Counted from the stretch's first letter, positions 1 to 9,249 are shown. The stretch is DNA of 64,000 bases from JASHVB01 sp035523995 (GCA_035523995.1 DATKPQ010000143.1:1-64000); one strand, 5' to 3'. Numbers and translations: made by a program. The notes: generated by a model from the sequence alone, not told the origin.

Positions 1-1518
1 CAATTGCGCCGCCCGCTCGCGTAGCACGGTCTTAGCCGCCGCCTCGAACGGCAATACCGCGTTGCGGTCCTCGACCAGGTCGCCCAGGCTCGCGTCGCCG
101 TCCTCGCCGATCGGGGTCTCCAGGCTGACCGGCTCGCGCACGAGCTCCCGCGCCGCCTTCACCTTATCGAGCGGCAGGTTCAGGCGATTAGCCAATTCTT
201 CCAGGGTCGGCTCGCGGCCGGTCTGATGCGCAATCCGGCGGCCGGCGCGCAGCACCTGCCCCGCCGTCTCCTTCATGTGCACCGGCACGCGGATGGTCGG
301 TGCCTGATCCGCGATAGCACGAGTCATCGCCTGGCGGATCCACCAGCTCGCGTAGGTGGACAGCTTGAACCCGCGGCGCCAGTCGAACTTTTCCACCGCG
401 CGCATCAGGCCCAGGTTGCCCTCCTGGATCAGGTCGCCGAACATCAGGCCGCGGTTGCGGTACCGCTTGGCGATGTGCACCACCAGCCGCAGGTTGGCCT
501 GCATCATCTGGTCGCGCGCATGCCGCGCCTCACGCTCGCCGCGGTTCAGGTCGTGCAGCACCCGGCGCAACTCGGGGATCGGCAGGCCGGCTTCCAGCTC
601 AAGCTGCGCAATCTCGGTGCGGACTTCCGCCAGCCCGGTCTTCAGCGCCTTGCGCTTGCCGGCGGCCGCTCCGGCTGCCTTCCGCTCGATCCTCGCCACC
701 CCAGCCGCGCTGCCGTCCCACGCCTTGAGGAATGCCGCGCGATCCAGGCCGATTCCGTGCGCCAGGCCAAGCGCCGTACGGTCGAGGGCCGCCAGGCGCC
801 CGGCCGCGGCCTTCAGCTCGCCGATCAGCGGGTCGATCCGGCTGCGGCGCAGGCCCAGCCGCTGCATCTCTGCGACCATGGCCCGCAACTTGCCCTGATA
901 GGTCTCTCCGCCCGTCTGTCGGGCCGTCGCAAGAGCGCGGCTGGCGGCCAGGATAGCATCCAGCCGCGCCAGCGTCTCCGGCCGCAGCCCTTCGTCGGCG
1001 GCGGTATCGACCACCGCGTCCTCGGTTGCCGGGGATGCGCCCGGCGCCGTGTCAACCTCCACCAGGTCGCGCAGCGGCAGGCGACCGTCCTGCAACGCGT
1101 CGCGCCAGGTGGCGATCGCGGCGAACGTGGTGGGGCACTCGCAGAGGGCGGTCCGCGTCGCCGCTTCCCCGGCCTCGAACCGCTGCGCCAGCGCGATCTC
1201 TTGCTCACGCGTCAGCAACTCGGTGTTGCCGATATCGCGCAGGAACATGCGTACCGGGTCCGTCGTGGTGACGCCGGCGGCACCCAGGTTGCCTTGGTTT
1301 TGCTCCGCCAGCGCGGCCGGCTCGCCCTCGTCCGGCTCCGCGGCATCGTCTTCCGCCTGGTCGCCGGCATCCTCCTCCACGGGGGGGGCAGCGCTCTCCG
1401 CTTCGTCCGCCAGTGGCGCATCATCCTCGACCAGCAGGGTGTCCGCAGCCTGCGCGAAGGCAACGACAGCCTCCGGCTCCTCATCGATCAGCGCGGCCAG
1501 TTCAATCGTCTTGTCCAT
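1..1518 (-). CDS. RpoD-like sigma-70 factor, C-terminus off the window
   Basis: A sigma-70 family RNA polymerase subunit for promoter recognition. The reading frame is open from the ATG at 1518 down to base 1, about 506 codons, so region 4 lies outside the window. The N-terminus is short and acidic and does not look like the usual region 1.1. Region 1.2 reads DPVRMFLRDIGNTELLTREQ. Region 2 holds ANLRLVVHIAKRYRNRGL, then DLIQEGNLGLMRAVEKFDWR, then the -10 recognition helix around TYASWWIRQAMTRAIADQA. Region 3 follows with RVPVHMKE and the start of a helix-rich segment. The region 2 wording differs from the very conserved housekeeping RpoD (VVHIAKRY for VISIAKKY, FDWRRGFKLS for FEYRRGYKFS), so a second, specialised RpoD-like factor is possible. 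I therefore give no symbol. Confidence 0.85.
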   Translation of the reverse strand, partial: MDKTIELAALIDEEPEAVVAFAQAADTLLVEDDAPLADEAESAAPPVEEDAGDQAEDDAAEPDEGEPAALAEQNQGNLGAAGVTTTDPVRMFLRDIGNTELLTREQEIALAQRFEAGEAATRTALCECPTTFAAIATWRDALQDGRLPLRDLVEVDTAPGASPATEDAVVDTAADEGLRPETLARLDAILAASRALATARQTGGETYQGKLRAMVAEMQRLGLRRSRIDPLIGELKAAAGRLAALDRTALGLAHGIGLDRAAFLKAWDGSAAGVARIERKAAGAAAGKRKALKTGLAEVRTEIAQLELEAGLPIPELRRVLHDLNRGEREARHARDQMMQANLRLVVHIAKRYRNRGLMFGDLIQEGNLGLMRAVEKFDWRRGFKLSTYASWWIRQAMTRAIADQAPTIRVPVHMKETAGQVLRAGRRIAHQTGREPTLEELANRLNLPLDKVKAARELVREPVSLETPIGEDGDASLGDLVEDRNAVLPFEAAAKTVLRERAAQL

Positions 1519-1892
1519 CACTCGTCCTGCATTCACACACTTGCCTCGCCGGCCAATCCGGCTGTCAGGCGCGCCCAGGTGCCGCTACCGGCATCCGCCC
1601 CCGAGAGAATCCGCTTGAACAGCCGACGCTCCGCCACCCGTTTCCGGGCTGGCGTTTTAGTCAGGCCGTTTGAGATTTGTCGGGCGGCAGCAGCCGGCGA
1701 GCACATGTAGTGATCCCGGCCCGCGTCTCCCAGCGAAATCTCACGTCTTCGCGCGGCTTACCGCAAATAAACGCGCCGGCGTCAAGCGGCGTTTAGTAGG
1801 GAGCAGGGTTTCGTGGGGCACCGAAGGCGCCGCGAAGGGGTGGAGGGCGCCGCAAGCAGCGGTAGCAGCCGCCGGCGAGGCGGTGCAATTGC
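1519..1892. other. Intergenic region upstream of the sigma factor
   Basis: This 374-base gap lies between the sigma-factor start and the gpt stop. It should carry the sigma-factor promoter. I see no convincing ORF and no clear hairpin with a T-run. The frames that are open here have no recognisable protein features. Confidence 0.4.
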
Positions 1893-2393
1893 TCAACCCG
1901 CGCCGCGGCGCGCCAGCGGGGCGGCAAACTGCAGCTCGGTGTCCCAGGGAAACAAGATCCAGGTGTCCTGCGAGACCTCCGTGATGAAAGTATCCACCAC
2001 GCCCCGCCCCGCCGGCTTGGCGTAGACGCAGGCGAAATGGGCGCGGGGCAGCAGGCTACGGACGACGCGGGCGGTAGCGCCGGTATCCACCAGGTCGTCG
2101 ATGATCAGGAAGCCGGTGCCATCACCGGCCGCCGCGGGCGGCTTCGCCACGGTTGGTTCGCCGCGCCGCTCTTCGTCCGCCAGTGTGCCGGTGCCGGCGG
2201 CGTAGGTGACGACCGAGACCGTCTCCACAATTCGTAGGTCGAGCTCACGGGCGATGACCGCGGCTGGAATGAGGCCGCCGCGCGTGATGGCGACGATGCC
2301 GGTGAAGGGGCCGGTCTGGATCAGCCGCCAGGCGAGCGCCCGGGCATCGCGATGCAATTGGTCCCAGGTGACGGTGTAGTAGTGGATTGCCAT
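1893..2393 (-). CDS. gpt: Xanthine/guanine phosphoribosyltransferase
   Basis: Transfers a phosphoribosyl group from PRPP to xanthine or guanine in cytoplasmic purine salvage. The protein has 166 residues, slightly longer than E. coli Gpt (152). The PRPP-binding motif FLIIDDLVDTGATA is at residues 95-108, with D99/D100 as the acidic pair. The N-terminal strand IVAITRGGLIPA (33-44) is typical of the family, and WILFPWDTE near the end matches the conserved C-terminal Gpt signature. It is divergent from the FkbM methyltransferase, with 83 bases between the starts. Sequence identification is strong; the preferred base is not decided by sequence alone. Confidence 0.92.
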   Translation of the reverse strand: MAIHYYTVTWDQLHRDARALAWRLIQTGPFTGIVAITRGGLIPAAVIARELDLRIVETVSVVTYAAGTGTLADEERRGEPTVAKPPAAAGDGTGFLIIDDLVDTGATARVVRSLLPRAHFACVYAKPAGRGVVDTFITEVSQDTWILFPWDTELQFAAPLARRGAG

Positions 2394-2476
2394 GCGGGCA
2401 TCTCTCCTGGCGGGCGGCGCACCGCACAGCTTGGTAGGGAAATCTTAACGCGCAGAACAGATAATCCCGCGCCGGG

Positions 2477-3463
2477 ATGGCCGGTGAAACACTGCGCAGC
2501 ACGCAATGGCACTGCAGGCAACAAATGACCATGGCGCAGGCCGCACGATCAGATGGATGGCAGGACTCGGCGGTGCGTGCCGCTGCCGCCGCCATCCGCT
2601 GTTATATCCAGAACTGCCCGTGGCGGTTCGGCAAGGTCTGGGTCTGGAAGGTCATCTGGAAATACATCACGTGCCGCTCGCTGGAGATTTCCGCCCGCAC
2701 GCGGGATGGACTGGTGTTTGTCGGGTCGTTCCCTGATTCGATCCATAGTTTTCTCTATTTCTTCGGCGTCTGGGAACCCGCGATTACCGCCTACCTGCGG
2801 TCCGCGCTGAAGCCGGGCGAGGTGTTCATCGACATCGGCGCCAATGTCGGCACCCACAGCTTGCTGGCGTCGCGCCTGGTCGGCGCGTTCGGCCGGGTGC
2901 ACGCGATCGAGGCTTCCCCCTTCATCTTCAACCGGCTGTGCGGCAACCTGCAGCGCAATGGCGCCACGAATGTCCGTGCCTACCACGTGGCGGTCAGTGA
3001 TCGGAGCGGACCTGTCCCCGTGTTCCTGCACGATGAACGCAACCTCGGCGGCACCACGATTGTCGCGGCCGAAGCAGCATTGGTCCATGCCATGCAAGAG
3101 CAAGTGGTGGAGGGGCGCCAGCTGCACGACATCTTGCCGCGCGAGGAAATCTGCGCGGCGAGGCTGATCAAGATCGACGTTGAAGGTGCGGAATGGCTGG
3201 TGCTGAACGGCATGCGGGAGCTGTTGCCGGCGCTGCGGCCCGATGCCGAACTGCTGGTGGAGGTCAACACGCGGGCGCTGGCGGCTTTCGGCGCCTCGTT
3301 CCAGGATCTTCGCGCAATGTTCGCCACGGCGGGATTCGTCCCTTTCCAGATAGCCAACCTCTATACGCCGGAGTTCTATGTCCAGTCGCCGCCTGCGCCG
3401 GTGCCTCTGCGCGGCGAACTCGCATTCGGGGATCTTTTATTACGACGTCAGAACAATCACTGA
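2477..3463 (+). CDS. FkbM-family SAM-dependent methyltransferase
   Basis: A class I methyltransferase of the FkbM family, members of which often methylate sugars or secondary metabolites. The SAM-binding loop is FIDIGANVGTHSLLA, followed by VHAIEASPFIFNRL where the acidic residue contacts the ribose. The family-typical IKIDVEGAEWLVLNGM segment follows further on. The start is uncertain: the ATG at 2477 gives 328 residues, and in-frame ATGs at 2525 and 2531 give about 312. None has a strong ribosome binding site. The gene stands alone, divergent from gpt and convergent with csaA, so its substrate cannot be inferred from context. Confidence 0.85.
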   Translation: MAGETLRSTQWHCRQQMTMAQAARSDGWQDSAVRAAAAAIRCYIQNCPWRFGKVWVWKVIWKYITCRSLEISARTRDGLVFVGSFPDSIHSFLYFFGVWEPAITAYLRSALKPGEVFIDIGANVGTHSLLASRLVGAFGRVHAIEASPFIFNRLCGNLQRNGATNVRAYHVAVSDRSGPVPVFLHDERNLGGTTIVAAEAALVHAMQEQVVEGRQLHDILPREEICAARLIKIDVEGAEWLVLNGMRELLPALRPDAELLVEVNTRALAAFGASFQDLRAMFATAGFVPFQIANLYTPEFYVQSPPAPVPLRGELAFGDLLLRRQNNH

Positions 3464-3504
3464 GCGTGGCGAGAGCGCTGCTGGACGAAGCAGGTGTCAG
3501 CCCT

Positions 3505-3846
3505 TTAGAACAAACGTCCCCCGTTCGGCACCTTGAAGTCGGGCTTGATCAGCACCACGGCGCCGTCTTCATCGGGCATCCCCAGCGTCAGTACCTCGCT
3601 GATGAACGGCCCGATCTGGCGCGGCGGAAAATTGGTTACCGCGCAGACCTGGCGGCCGATGAGCTGGTCCGGCCGGTAATGCACCGTGAGCTGTGCCGAG
3701 GATCGTTTCGTCCCGATATCAGGCCCGAAATCGATCACCAGCTTGACAGCCCGCTTGCGTGCCTCCGGGAATGGCTGGGCGTCCACGATTGTGCCGACGC
3801 GGATGTCCACGCGCTCAAAGTCGCCATAGGTGATGGATTCCCCCAT
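3505..3846 (-). CDS. csaA: CsaA-type tRNA-binding domain protein
   Basis: A 113-residue stand-alone tRNA-binding OB-fold protein like CsaA, described as an export-related chaperone in Bacillus; in proteobacteria its role is not settled. Diagnostic stretches are FERVDIRVGTIVDAQPFPEA near the N-terminus and VCAVTNFPPRQIGPFISEVL in the middle. The length matches the family of about 110 residues. The gene is monocistronic, convergent with the FkbM gene and divergent from the gamma-glutamyltransferase start 103 bases away. Confidence 0.9.
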   Translation of the reverse strand: MGESITYGDFERVDIRVGTIVDAQPFPEARKRAVKLVIDFGPDIGTKRSSAQLTVHYRPDQLIGRQVCAVTNFPPRQIGPFISEVLTLGMPDEDGAVVLIKPDFKVPNGGRLF

Positions 3847-3949
3847 GTCGGGCCTCCCTGCCGCGCGTCGGCATCATGGCACATCGGGTGGCCAGCCGTC
3901 AGTGGCGAGGCCATACTTGAGCGAACGGAACCATAGGCGAGCCGACCGT

Positions 3950-5548
3950 ATGCGCGACTACCACCTGCCGGGCCGCAGTCCGGTTTATGCCACCCATGGC
4001 ATGGCGGCGACGTCGATGCCTGCCGCCACGCTGACCGCGCTGGATGTACTGCGGCAGGGCGGCAACGCGCTGGACGCCGCGGTGGCCGCCTGCGCCGTGC
4101 TATGCGTGATCGAGCCGCAGTCCACCGGCATCGGCGGCGACTGCTTCTGTCTCTATGCGCCTGAAGGCGCGGGCAAGGTGGTCGCGTTGAACGGCTCGGG
4201 GCGGGCTCCTGCCGCCGCGACCATCGACTGGTATGAGCAAGCCGGGATCACGGCGATCGAGAATACGTCGGCTCATGCCGTGACGGTGCCGGGTGCGCTC
4301 AGCGCGTGGGAGACGCTGCTGAAGGCACATGGACGCAAGGGGCTGGACGAGTTGCTCCAGCCGGCGATCCGCTTCGCCGCCGAAGGCTGGCCGGTGCATC
4401 CGAAACTGGCTTGGGATTGGAAGCGGCTGGAAGCGAAGCTGCGCAAGAACGGGGCGCATCATTTCTTGCCTGGCGGCAAGGCGCCTGAACCGGGCGACCT
4501 CTTCTTGCAGCCGGCCCTGGCGGAAACCCTGCACGCCGTCGCGCGCCATGGCCCGAAAGCGTTCTACGAGGGGCCGATCGCGGCCGACATGGTGAAGACG
4601 CTGCGCGATCGGGGCGGCCTGCACACCGAAGCCGATTTCGCCGCCGGACTGAACGTTGCGAATTTCGTCGAGCCGATCAGCCTGAACTGGCGCGGCTACG
4701 ACGTATTCGAATGCCCGCCGAACGGGCAGGGGATCGTTGCGCTGATCATCCTGGGGATTCTCGGCGGGATGCAGACGGCAGCCGACGGACCGCTGGGCGT
4801 GTCGCGAATGCACCGCCACATCGAGGCCGGCCGGTTGGCCTATCGCGATCGCGATGCGTTCGTCGCCGATCCGTCGCAGGTCGATGTGCCTGTCGCGAAG
4901 TTGCTGAGCGCCGATTATCTGGCCGGGCTGCGTAGGCTGATCCGCGACGATGTGGCGATGCCGGCCATGCCACTGGCCGGCGAAGCGCTGATGCCACCGC
5001 ATCGGGATACGATTTACCTCTGCGTCGTCGACCGCGACGGCAATGCGTGCAGCTTTATCAATTCCTTGTTCGAGGGGTTCGGCTCGGCGATCCTGGCCGA
5101 TCGATCGGGGGTGATGCTGCAGAACCGTGGCTTCGGGTTCCGAGTGGAACGCGGGCATCCAAACTGCATTGCCCCACGGAAGCGGCCGATGCACACGATC
5201 ATTCCCGGCATGCTGATGAAGGACGGCAAGGCAGTGATGCCGTTCGGGGTGATGGGCGGGCACTACCAGCCGATGGGCCACTCCTGGTTTCTGGCCAACA
5301 TGCTGGAATACGGGCTGGACATTCAGGAGGCGATCGACCTGCCGCGGCTACTGCCCCGGCTGGGGAAACTGCAGATCGAGCGCGGCATTCCGGCGGAGGC
5401 GGTCGCGCGGCTGACACAGCTGGGACACGAACCGGAGTTGGTGGAGCGTCCTCATGGCGGCGGCCAGGCGATCTGGATCGATCGCGTCCGCGGTTGCCTG
5501 GTGGGTGGGTCGGAGCCTCGGAAGGACGGGCTGGCGCTGGGGTACTGA
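3950..5548 (+). CDS. Gamma-glutamyltransferase family protein
   Basis: An N-terminal-nucleophile hydrolase of the gamma-glutamyltransferase family, 532 residues. In this family the precursor cleaves itself before a conserved threonine, giving large and small subunits. The likely processing threonine is T354 in HRDTIYLCVVDRDGNA, followed by the small-subunit segments FINSLFEGFGSA and PFGVMGGHYQPMGH. The N-terminus has AALDVLRQGGNALDAAVA-like wording typical of the family. The ATG at 3950 is preferred because it places the conserved N-terminus correctly; an in-frame ATG at 3830 would overlap the divergent csaA. No signal peptide is visible, so a cytoplasmic acylase-like role is as likely as periplasmic glutathione breakdown. 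Confidence 0.88.
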   Translation: MRDYHLPGRSPVYATHGMAATSMPAATLTALDVLRQGGNALDAAVAACAVLCVIEPQSTGIGGDCFCLYAPEGAGKVVALNGSGRAPAAATIDWYEQAGITAIENTSAHAVTVPGALSAWETLLKAHGRKGLDELLQPAIRFAAEGWPVHPKLAWDWKRLEAKLRKNGAHHFLPGGKAPEPGDLFLQPALAETLHAVARHGPKAFYEGPIAADMVKTLRDRGGLHTEADFAAGLNVANFVEPISLNWRGYDVFECPPNGQGIVALIILGILGGMQTAADGPLGVSRMHRHIEAGRLAYRDRDAFVADPSQVDVPVAKLLSADYLAGLRRLIRDDVAMPAMPLAGEALMPPHRDTIYLCVVDRDGNACSFINSLFEGFGSAILADRSGVMLQNRGFGFRVERGHPNCIAPRKRPMHTIIPGMLMKDGKAVMPFGVMGGHYQPMGHSWFLANMLEYGLDIQEAIDLPRLLPRLGKLQIERGIPAEAVARLTQLGHEPELVERPHGGGQAIWIDRVRGCLVGGSEPRKDGLALGY

Positions 5549-5590
5549 ACGGGGGGCCTGCAGCAACGCAGAGGCCGAGATGCGTAGCGG

Positions 5591-6082
5591 ATGGCGATGA
5601 AAAGCCTGGCGTTGCGCGGTTTGTTCCGTAGCCCCGTCTATCTCTATCGCTGGAAATGCGGGTGGTTGTTGGGCCACCGGTTCCTGCTGCTTGTTCATAC
5701 CGGCCGCCGGTCGGGCCGCCGACGCGAAACCGTTCTGGAGGTCATGCGCTGCTGCAAACAACCTTACCAATTGATCGTGATGAGTGGATTTGGCCGCAAC
5801 GCCGACTGGTTGCTTAACATCCAGGCCAATCGGGACATCGAGGTTCTCGTTGGCACAGAGCGCTTTGCCGCCGGCTTCAGATTTCTTGACGAGATCGATG
5901 CCGTGGCCGTGGTCGCCGCATACGAGCGGCGGAACCGCCTTGCCTCCACGATTGTACGCGCGGTGCTGACCCGGTTGGTCGGCTGGCGCTACGACGGATC
6001 GGATGCCGCTCGGCGCCGCCTTGTGGCGCAATTGCCACTGATCGCATTTGCGCCGCTGGGCGGTCCCGTCAGCAGACCGTAG
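5591..6082 (+). CDS. Deazaflavin-dependent nitroreductase (DDN) family protein
   Basis: A 163-residue split-barrel protein of the nitroreductase family often called deazaflavin-dependent. Recognised from LVHTGRRSGRRRETVLEVM, IVMSGFGRNADWLLNIQANR and the DGSDAARRRLVAQLPLIAF end. In actinobacteria relatives use coenzyme F420. In proteobacteria the cofactor is usually unknown and could be FMN or haem. It starts 42 bases after the gamma-glutamyltransferase gene on the same strand, so co-transcription is possible. Confidence 0.8.
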   Translation: MAMKSLALRGLFRSPVYLYRWKCGWLLGHRFLLLVHTGRRSGRRRETVLEVMRCCKQPYQLIVMSGFGRNADWLLNIQANRDIEVLVGTERFAAGFRFLDEIDAVAVVAAYERRNRLASTIVRAVLTRLVGWRYDGSDAARRRLVAQLPLIAFAPLGGPVSRP

Positions 6083-6201
6083 CGCGGCATGACGGGCATC
6101 GTTTCGGCACGTTGATTGCGTATCGTCGTCGACGAAGGCTTGCGTGTGCGTCCCGGACGCCGCAGCTTCCTTTCCCGCAACCGCAGATAAGGAGTCCTCG
6201 C

Positions 6202-6948
6202 ATGCAGCTCGCGCTCGCCACCTGGCATGAAGTCGAAGAATACCTGCGCGGGTCCCGCGGCATCATCATCCCGATCGGTTCGACTGAGCAACATGGGCCC
6301 AATGGTCTGATAGGCACCGACCACCTGGACGCCGAGTTCGTGTCCAAGGGTGTCGGTGACCGTCTTGGCTGCCTGGTGGCGCCGACGCTGACCATCGGCA
6401 TGTCACAGCATCACCTTGCCTTCACCGGCACGATCACGCTGCGGCCGACCACGCTGATTGCGGTGGTCAACGACGTCGTCACCTCCCTGATCCGCCACGG
6501 CTTCGAGCGATTTCTGTTCATTAACGGCCACGGCGGCAATATATCCCCGGTAAATACGGCGTTTTCCGAGATCTATGCCGACGTATCGCTGCGCAACGAA
6601 ACCAATTCCTGGCCGGTGCGCTGCAAAATGGTGATGTGGGCCGACGGCCCGCGCGCCCGCAAACTTACCAAGGAACTGTACGGCGATGCCGAGGGCAGCC
6701 ATGCCACGGCATCCGAAGTCTCGCTGGCGCAGTACTATCAGCCGCAGCACATCAAGCACGCGCAGATGTCTCCGAAGGTGGCAGCGCGCAGCCCGGCCTT
6801 CTACGACAGCGCCGACTACCGCCGCCGGTTCCCGGACGGGCGTATCGGATCCGACCCGTCGCTGTCCTCGCCGGAGCATGGCGAACGCATCTACGCGGCC
6901 GCGGTGGAGGATATGGCGGAAACGTATCAAAAGTTCATGGCGGATTGA
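6202..6948 (+). CDS. Creatininase-family amidohydrolase
   Basis: A 248-residue member of the creatininase / formamide hydrolase family (also MftE-like), metal-dependent enzymes that open cyclic or linear amides. The ligands are visible: E29 and H31 in IPIGSTEQHGPNG, D40 in GTDHLDAE, the loop NGHGGN, and a late glutamate in GSHATASEVSLA. The start at 6202 is chosen because AAGGAG precedes it by 8 bases (GATAAGGAGTCCTCGC). The substrate is unknown. It sits between the DDN protein and a Crp-family regulator on the same strand. Confidence 0.87.
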   Translation: MQLALATWHEVEEYLRGSRGIIIPIGSTEQHGPNGLIGTDHLDAEFVSKGVGDRLGCLVAPTLTIGMSQHHLAFTGTITLRPTTLIAVVNDVVTSLIRHGFERFLFINGHGGNISPVNTAFSEIYADVSLRNETNSWPVRCKMVMWADGPRARKLTKELYGDAEGSHATASEVSLAQYYQPQHIKHAQMSPKVAARSPAFYDSADYRRRFPDGRIGSDPSLSSPEHGERIYAAAVEDMAETYQKFMAD

Positions 6949-7049
6949 GGTTTGCCACCGCCGGTTGGGCCGGCGCCCAGCTTTCGCTATACGATCGCCA
7001 GTCAACGGTACATACTCGCAACCGGGGCAAGAAAGGGGGATCGCCGCCG

Positions 7050-7754
7050 GTGGCTCAGCCGCAACGCGACATGCGACGCGCTGCCTTGCGCGCCAGCCCG
7101 CTCTTCCAGGCCATGCAGCCGGAGGAGTTGGACGCGATCCTCGAATTCGCCACCGAACGCCGTGTCCGTCGCGGCCAGGTGGTGTTCCAGAAGGGCGATA
7201 CCGGTTCGTCGATGATGGCCGTGCTGAGTGGCCGTGTGCGGATCAGCGCCGTCAATGCCGAGGGCAAGGAGATTACCCTCAACGTCATCAACCCTGGCCA
7301 GGTGTTCGGCGAGATCGCCTTGCTCGACGGCCAGCCGCGCAGTGCGGATGCCGGTGCGATCGAGGATACCGCTCTGCTGGTGATCGAACGCCGCCAGTTC
7401 ATGCCGTTCCTGGAAAGCAACCAAAACCTGACCATCCGGATGCTTGTGGTGCTGTGTGAGCGCCTGCGCAGCACCAGCCTCGCGTTAGAGCAGATTGCGT
7501 TGTTCGATCTGGAAGCACGGCTGGCGCGGCTGATTTTGAAACTGGCTTGCGATTATGGGAAACCCACTACAGACGGCACGCGAATCGAACTGAAGCTGTC
7601 GCAGAGGGATATTTCCAATCTGGTTGCTGCGTCGCGCGAGAGCGTCAACAAGCAACTCGCCGAGTGGCGCGACAACGGGGTGCTGACCTTCGAAAACGGC
7701 TACATCATCCTGCATCACTCTGAAGACCTGCAGGCGCTGGTGGAGCCGCGCTGA
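7050..7754 (+). CDS. Crp/Fnr-family transcriptional regulator
   Basis: A 234-residue regulator with an N-terminal cyclic-nucleotide-binding beta roll and a C-terminal winged helix. The sensor contains GQVVFQKGDTGSSMMAVLSG and GQVFGEIALLDGQPRSADA, close to the phosphate-binding cassette of Crp. The recognition helix is in LSQRDISNLVAASRESVNKQ. There is no N-terminal cysteine cluster, so it is not an oxygen-sensing FNR. The proposed start is GTG at 7050 with GAAAGGGGG ten bases upstream; ATG at 7071 is in frame and also possible. It ends six bases from the convergent hydrolase. Confidence 0.9.
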   Translation: MAQPQRDMRRAALRASPLFQAMQPEELDAILEFATERRVRRGQVVFQKGDTGSSMMAVLSGRVRISAVNAEGKEITLNVINPGQVFGEIALLDGQPRSADAGAIEDTALLVIERRQFMPFLESNQNLTIRMLVVLCERLRSTSLALEQIALFDLEARLARLILKLACDYGKPTTDGTRIELKLSQRDISNLVAASRESVNKQLAEWRDNGVLTFENGYIILHHSEDLQALVEPR

Positions 7755-7760
7755 CCGGTG

Positions 7761-8774
7761 TCACTGCAAGACGCGTTGCAGGAAGCGGCCGAAATCGCGG
7801 TTCGAAAGGGCACGCACGGCATCGTCGCGGCCGATCGGGTAGGGCCGGGCGGACGCGCACAGCGCCAGGATTGCGCCGCGGGTGTACGGCCCGATCATCG
7901 GCAGCCAGCTGCGCGCGTCCCGGACGGTGCCGTCGCGCGCGACGTTGAAGCGGCAGGCGGAGATATTGCGGCCGATCATGCGGCGTTGCATGGCCCCGTC
8001 CCATTGGTGCACGGCGCCCGGATAGGCGATCACCTGCACGCTGCTGCCGCCGGTTCGCAGATCGTCGGCGATCTGCGCGCAGCGGTTGGGGCGGATCAGT
8101 TCGTCGTCTGCGCCGTATAGCATCAACAGTGGGGCGCCGGTGGTGCGGCTGCTGGCGAATCGGGCGATGCAGGGCGCGTAGAACGCCACGTGTCCGACGA
8201 AGCGCAATCCCGGCGGCGCCAGCGCATCTGCAAGCTGCGCATAGAGTGCGTAGGTGGTCGCCATGCCGCCCCAGGAGAATCCCGCCAGTGCCACGTGGTG
8301 CGCGTCGATCTCGGGCCGCGATGCGAGATAGCGCAGGGCCGCGTAGGCGTCGGCGACGAACATCGTCTCGGTGATGTTGATCACACGGCCGATGAAGGTT
8401 TCGGCGAGGTTGCGGCGGGCGCCGAATGTATCCACCACCAGCACGGCGACTCCCATCGCGGCAAGCTGCGGGCCGTAGACGTTGCCGCGCTGATAGACCA
8501 GGCCGGCGGCGCCATGGAGCAGGACGACCGCGGGCGTGCTGTGGTCGGGGCGGGCGTGCGGCGGCAGGTAAAGCTGCGCCGGCACGCTGGCTGGTGGCGG
8601 ATCGCGCGCGATGTCGGCCGGTGTGAACGGACTTTCGCTGGGGAACGATATGGTTTGCGGCGTGATGTCTGCCACGCTCGCCGGATCGGGCCACGGGTCG
8701 GTGATGTGTGGTGCGGCCATCGCTGGGCAGATCAACAGCACAACCGAGAGCAGGAACACGGCGAGACGGGTCAC
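7761..8774 (-). CDS. Secreted dienelactone-hydrolase-like protein
   Basis: An alpha/beta hydrolase of the dienelactone hydrolase group, 337 residues. The GTG at 8774 gives a clean signal peptide (TRLAVFLLSVVLLICPAMAA), so export to the periplasm is expected. The nucleophile elbow is AGFSWGGMA, the acid is in YGADDELI and the histidine in PGAVHQWD, so the Ser-Asp-His triad is complete. An oxyanion strand VVLLHGAAGLVYQRG precedes them. The start is shared by a divergent region with ridA (80 bases). The substrate is unknown. Confidence 0.82.
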   Translation of the reverse strand: MTRLAVFLLSVVLLICPAMAAPHITDPWPDPASVADITPQTISFPSESPFTPADIARDPPPASVPAQLYLPPHARPDHSTPAVVLLHGAAGLVYQRGNVYGPQLAAMGVAVLVVDTFGARRNLAETFIGRVINITETMFVADAYAALRYLASRPEIDAHHVALAGFSWGGMATTYALYAQLADALAPPGLRFVGHVAFYAPCIARFASSRTTGAPLLMLYGADDELIRPNRCAQIADDLRTGGSSVQVIAYPGAVHQWDGAMQRRMIGRNISACRFNVARDGTVRDARSWLPMIGPYTRGAILALCASARPYPIGRDDAVRALSNRDFGRFLQRVLQ

Positions 8775-8853
8775 ACTGCCAGCTTGCGCCCGCAGACCGA
8801 CCGCGCACAATACGCAAAACCGCAGGACAACAAAGGAAACGGAGGAACGCCGC

Positions 8854-9249
8854 ATGCCGCGCCAGCAGATCACGTCCGACCGTATTGGCAAGCCGAGCGG
8901 GCATTTCTCGCAGGCCATCGCGGCCGAGGCGAGCGGGCGGCTGGTGTTCATCTCCGGCATGACCAGCAAGCGCGCCGACGGCAGCATCGCCGGCGTCGGC
9001 GATATCGAAGAGCAGACGCGACAGATGTGCGAGAACGTGAAGGCGGCGGTGGAAGCGGCCGGCGGCGCGATGGCGGATATCTGCCGCGTCGATGTCTATG
9101 TCCGCAGCATGCTGGATTTCGACAAAATTCATAAGGTGCGGCGTGAGTATTTCCCCGATCCGCCGCCCGCTTCGACGATGGTGGAGGTGAGCGGGTTCAC
9201 GCATCCCGACTATCTGATCGAGATGAATGCCATTGCTGTGATTGCGTGA
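8854..9249 (+). CDS. RidA/YjgF-family enamine/imine deaminase
   Basis: A 131-residue RidA-superfamily protein; the type members hydrolyse reactive enamines and imines formed by PLP enzymes. Seen are FSQAIAAEASGRLVFISGMT at the N-terminus, the helix EQTRQMCENVKAAVEAAGG, and CRVDVYVRSM carrying the conserved arginine near the active site. The start at 8854 follows GGAGGAA eight bases upstream. It is likely a member of one of the less characterised Rid subfamilies, since the usual C-terminal PP.R..V.V segment reads PPASTMVEVSGF. Confidence 0.85.
   Translation: MPRQQITSDRIGKPSGHFSQAIAAEASGRLVFISGMTSKRADGSIAGVGDIEEQTRQMCENVKAAVEAAGGAMADICRVDVYVRSMLDFDKIHKVRREYFPDPPPASTMVEVSGFTHPDYLIEMNAIAVIA

Noticed and set aside
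226..1710. Plus-strand 494-codon frame opposite the sigma factor
   Set aside because: The minus strand encodes a clear sigma-70 protein; this frame shows only GC-driven composition.
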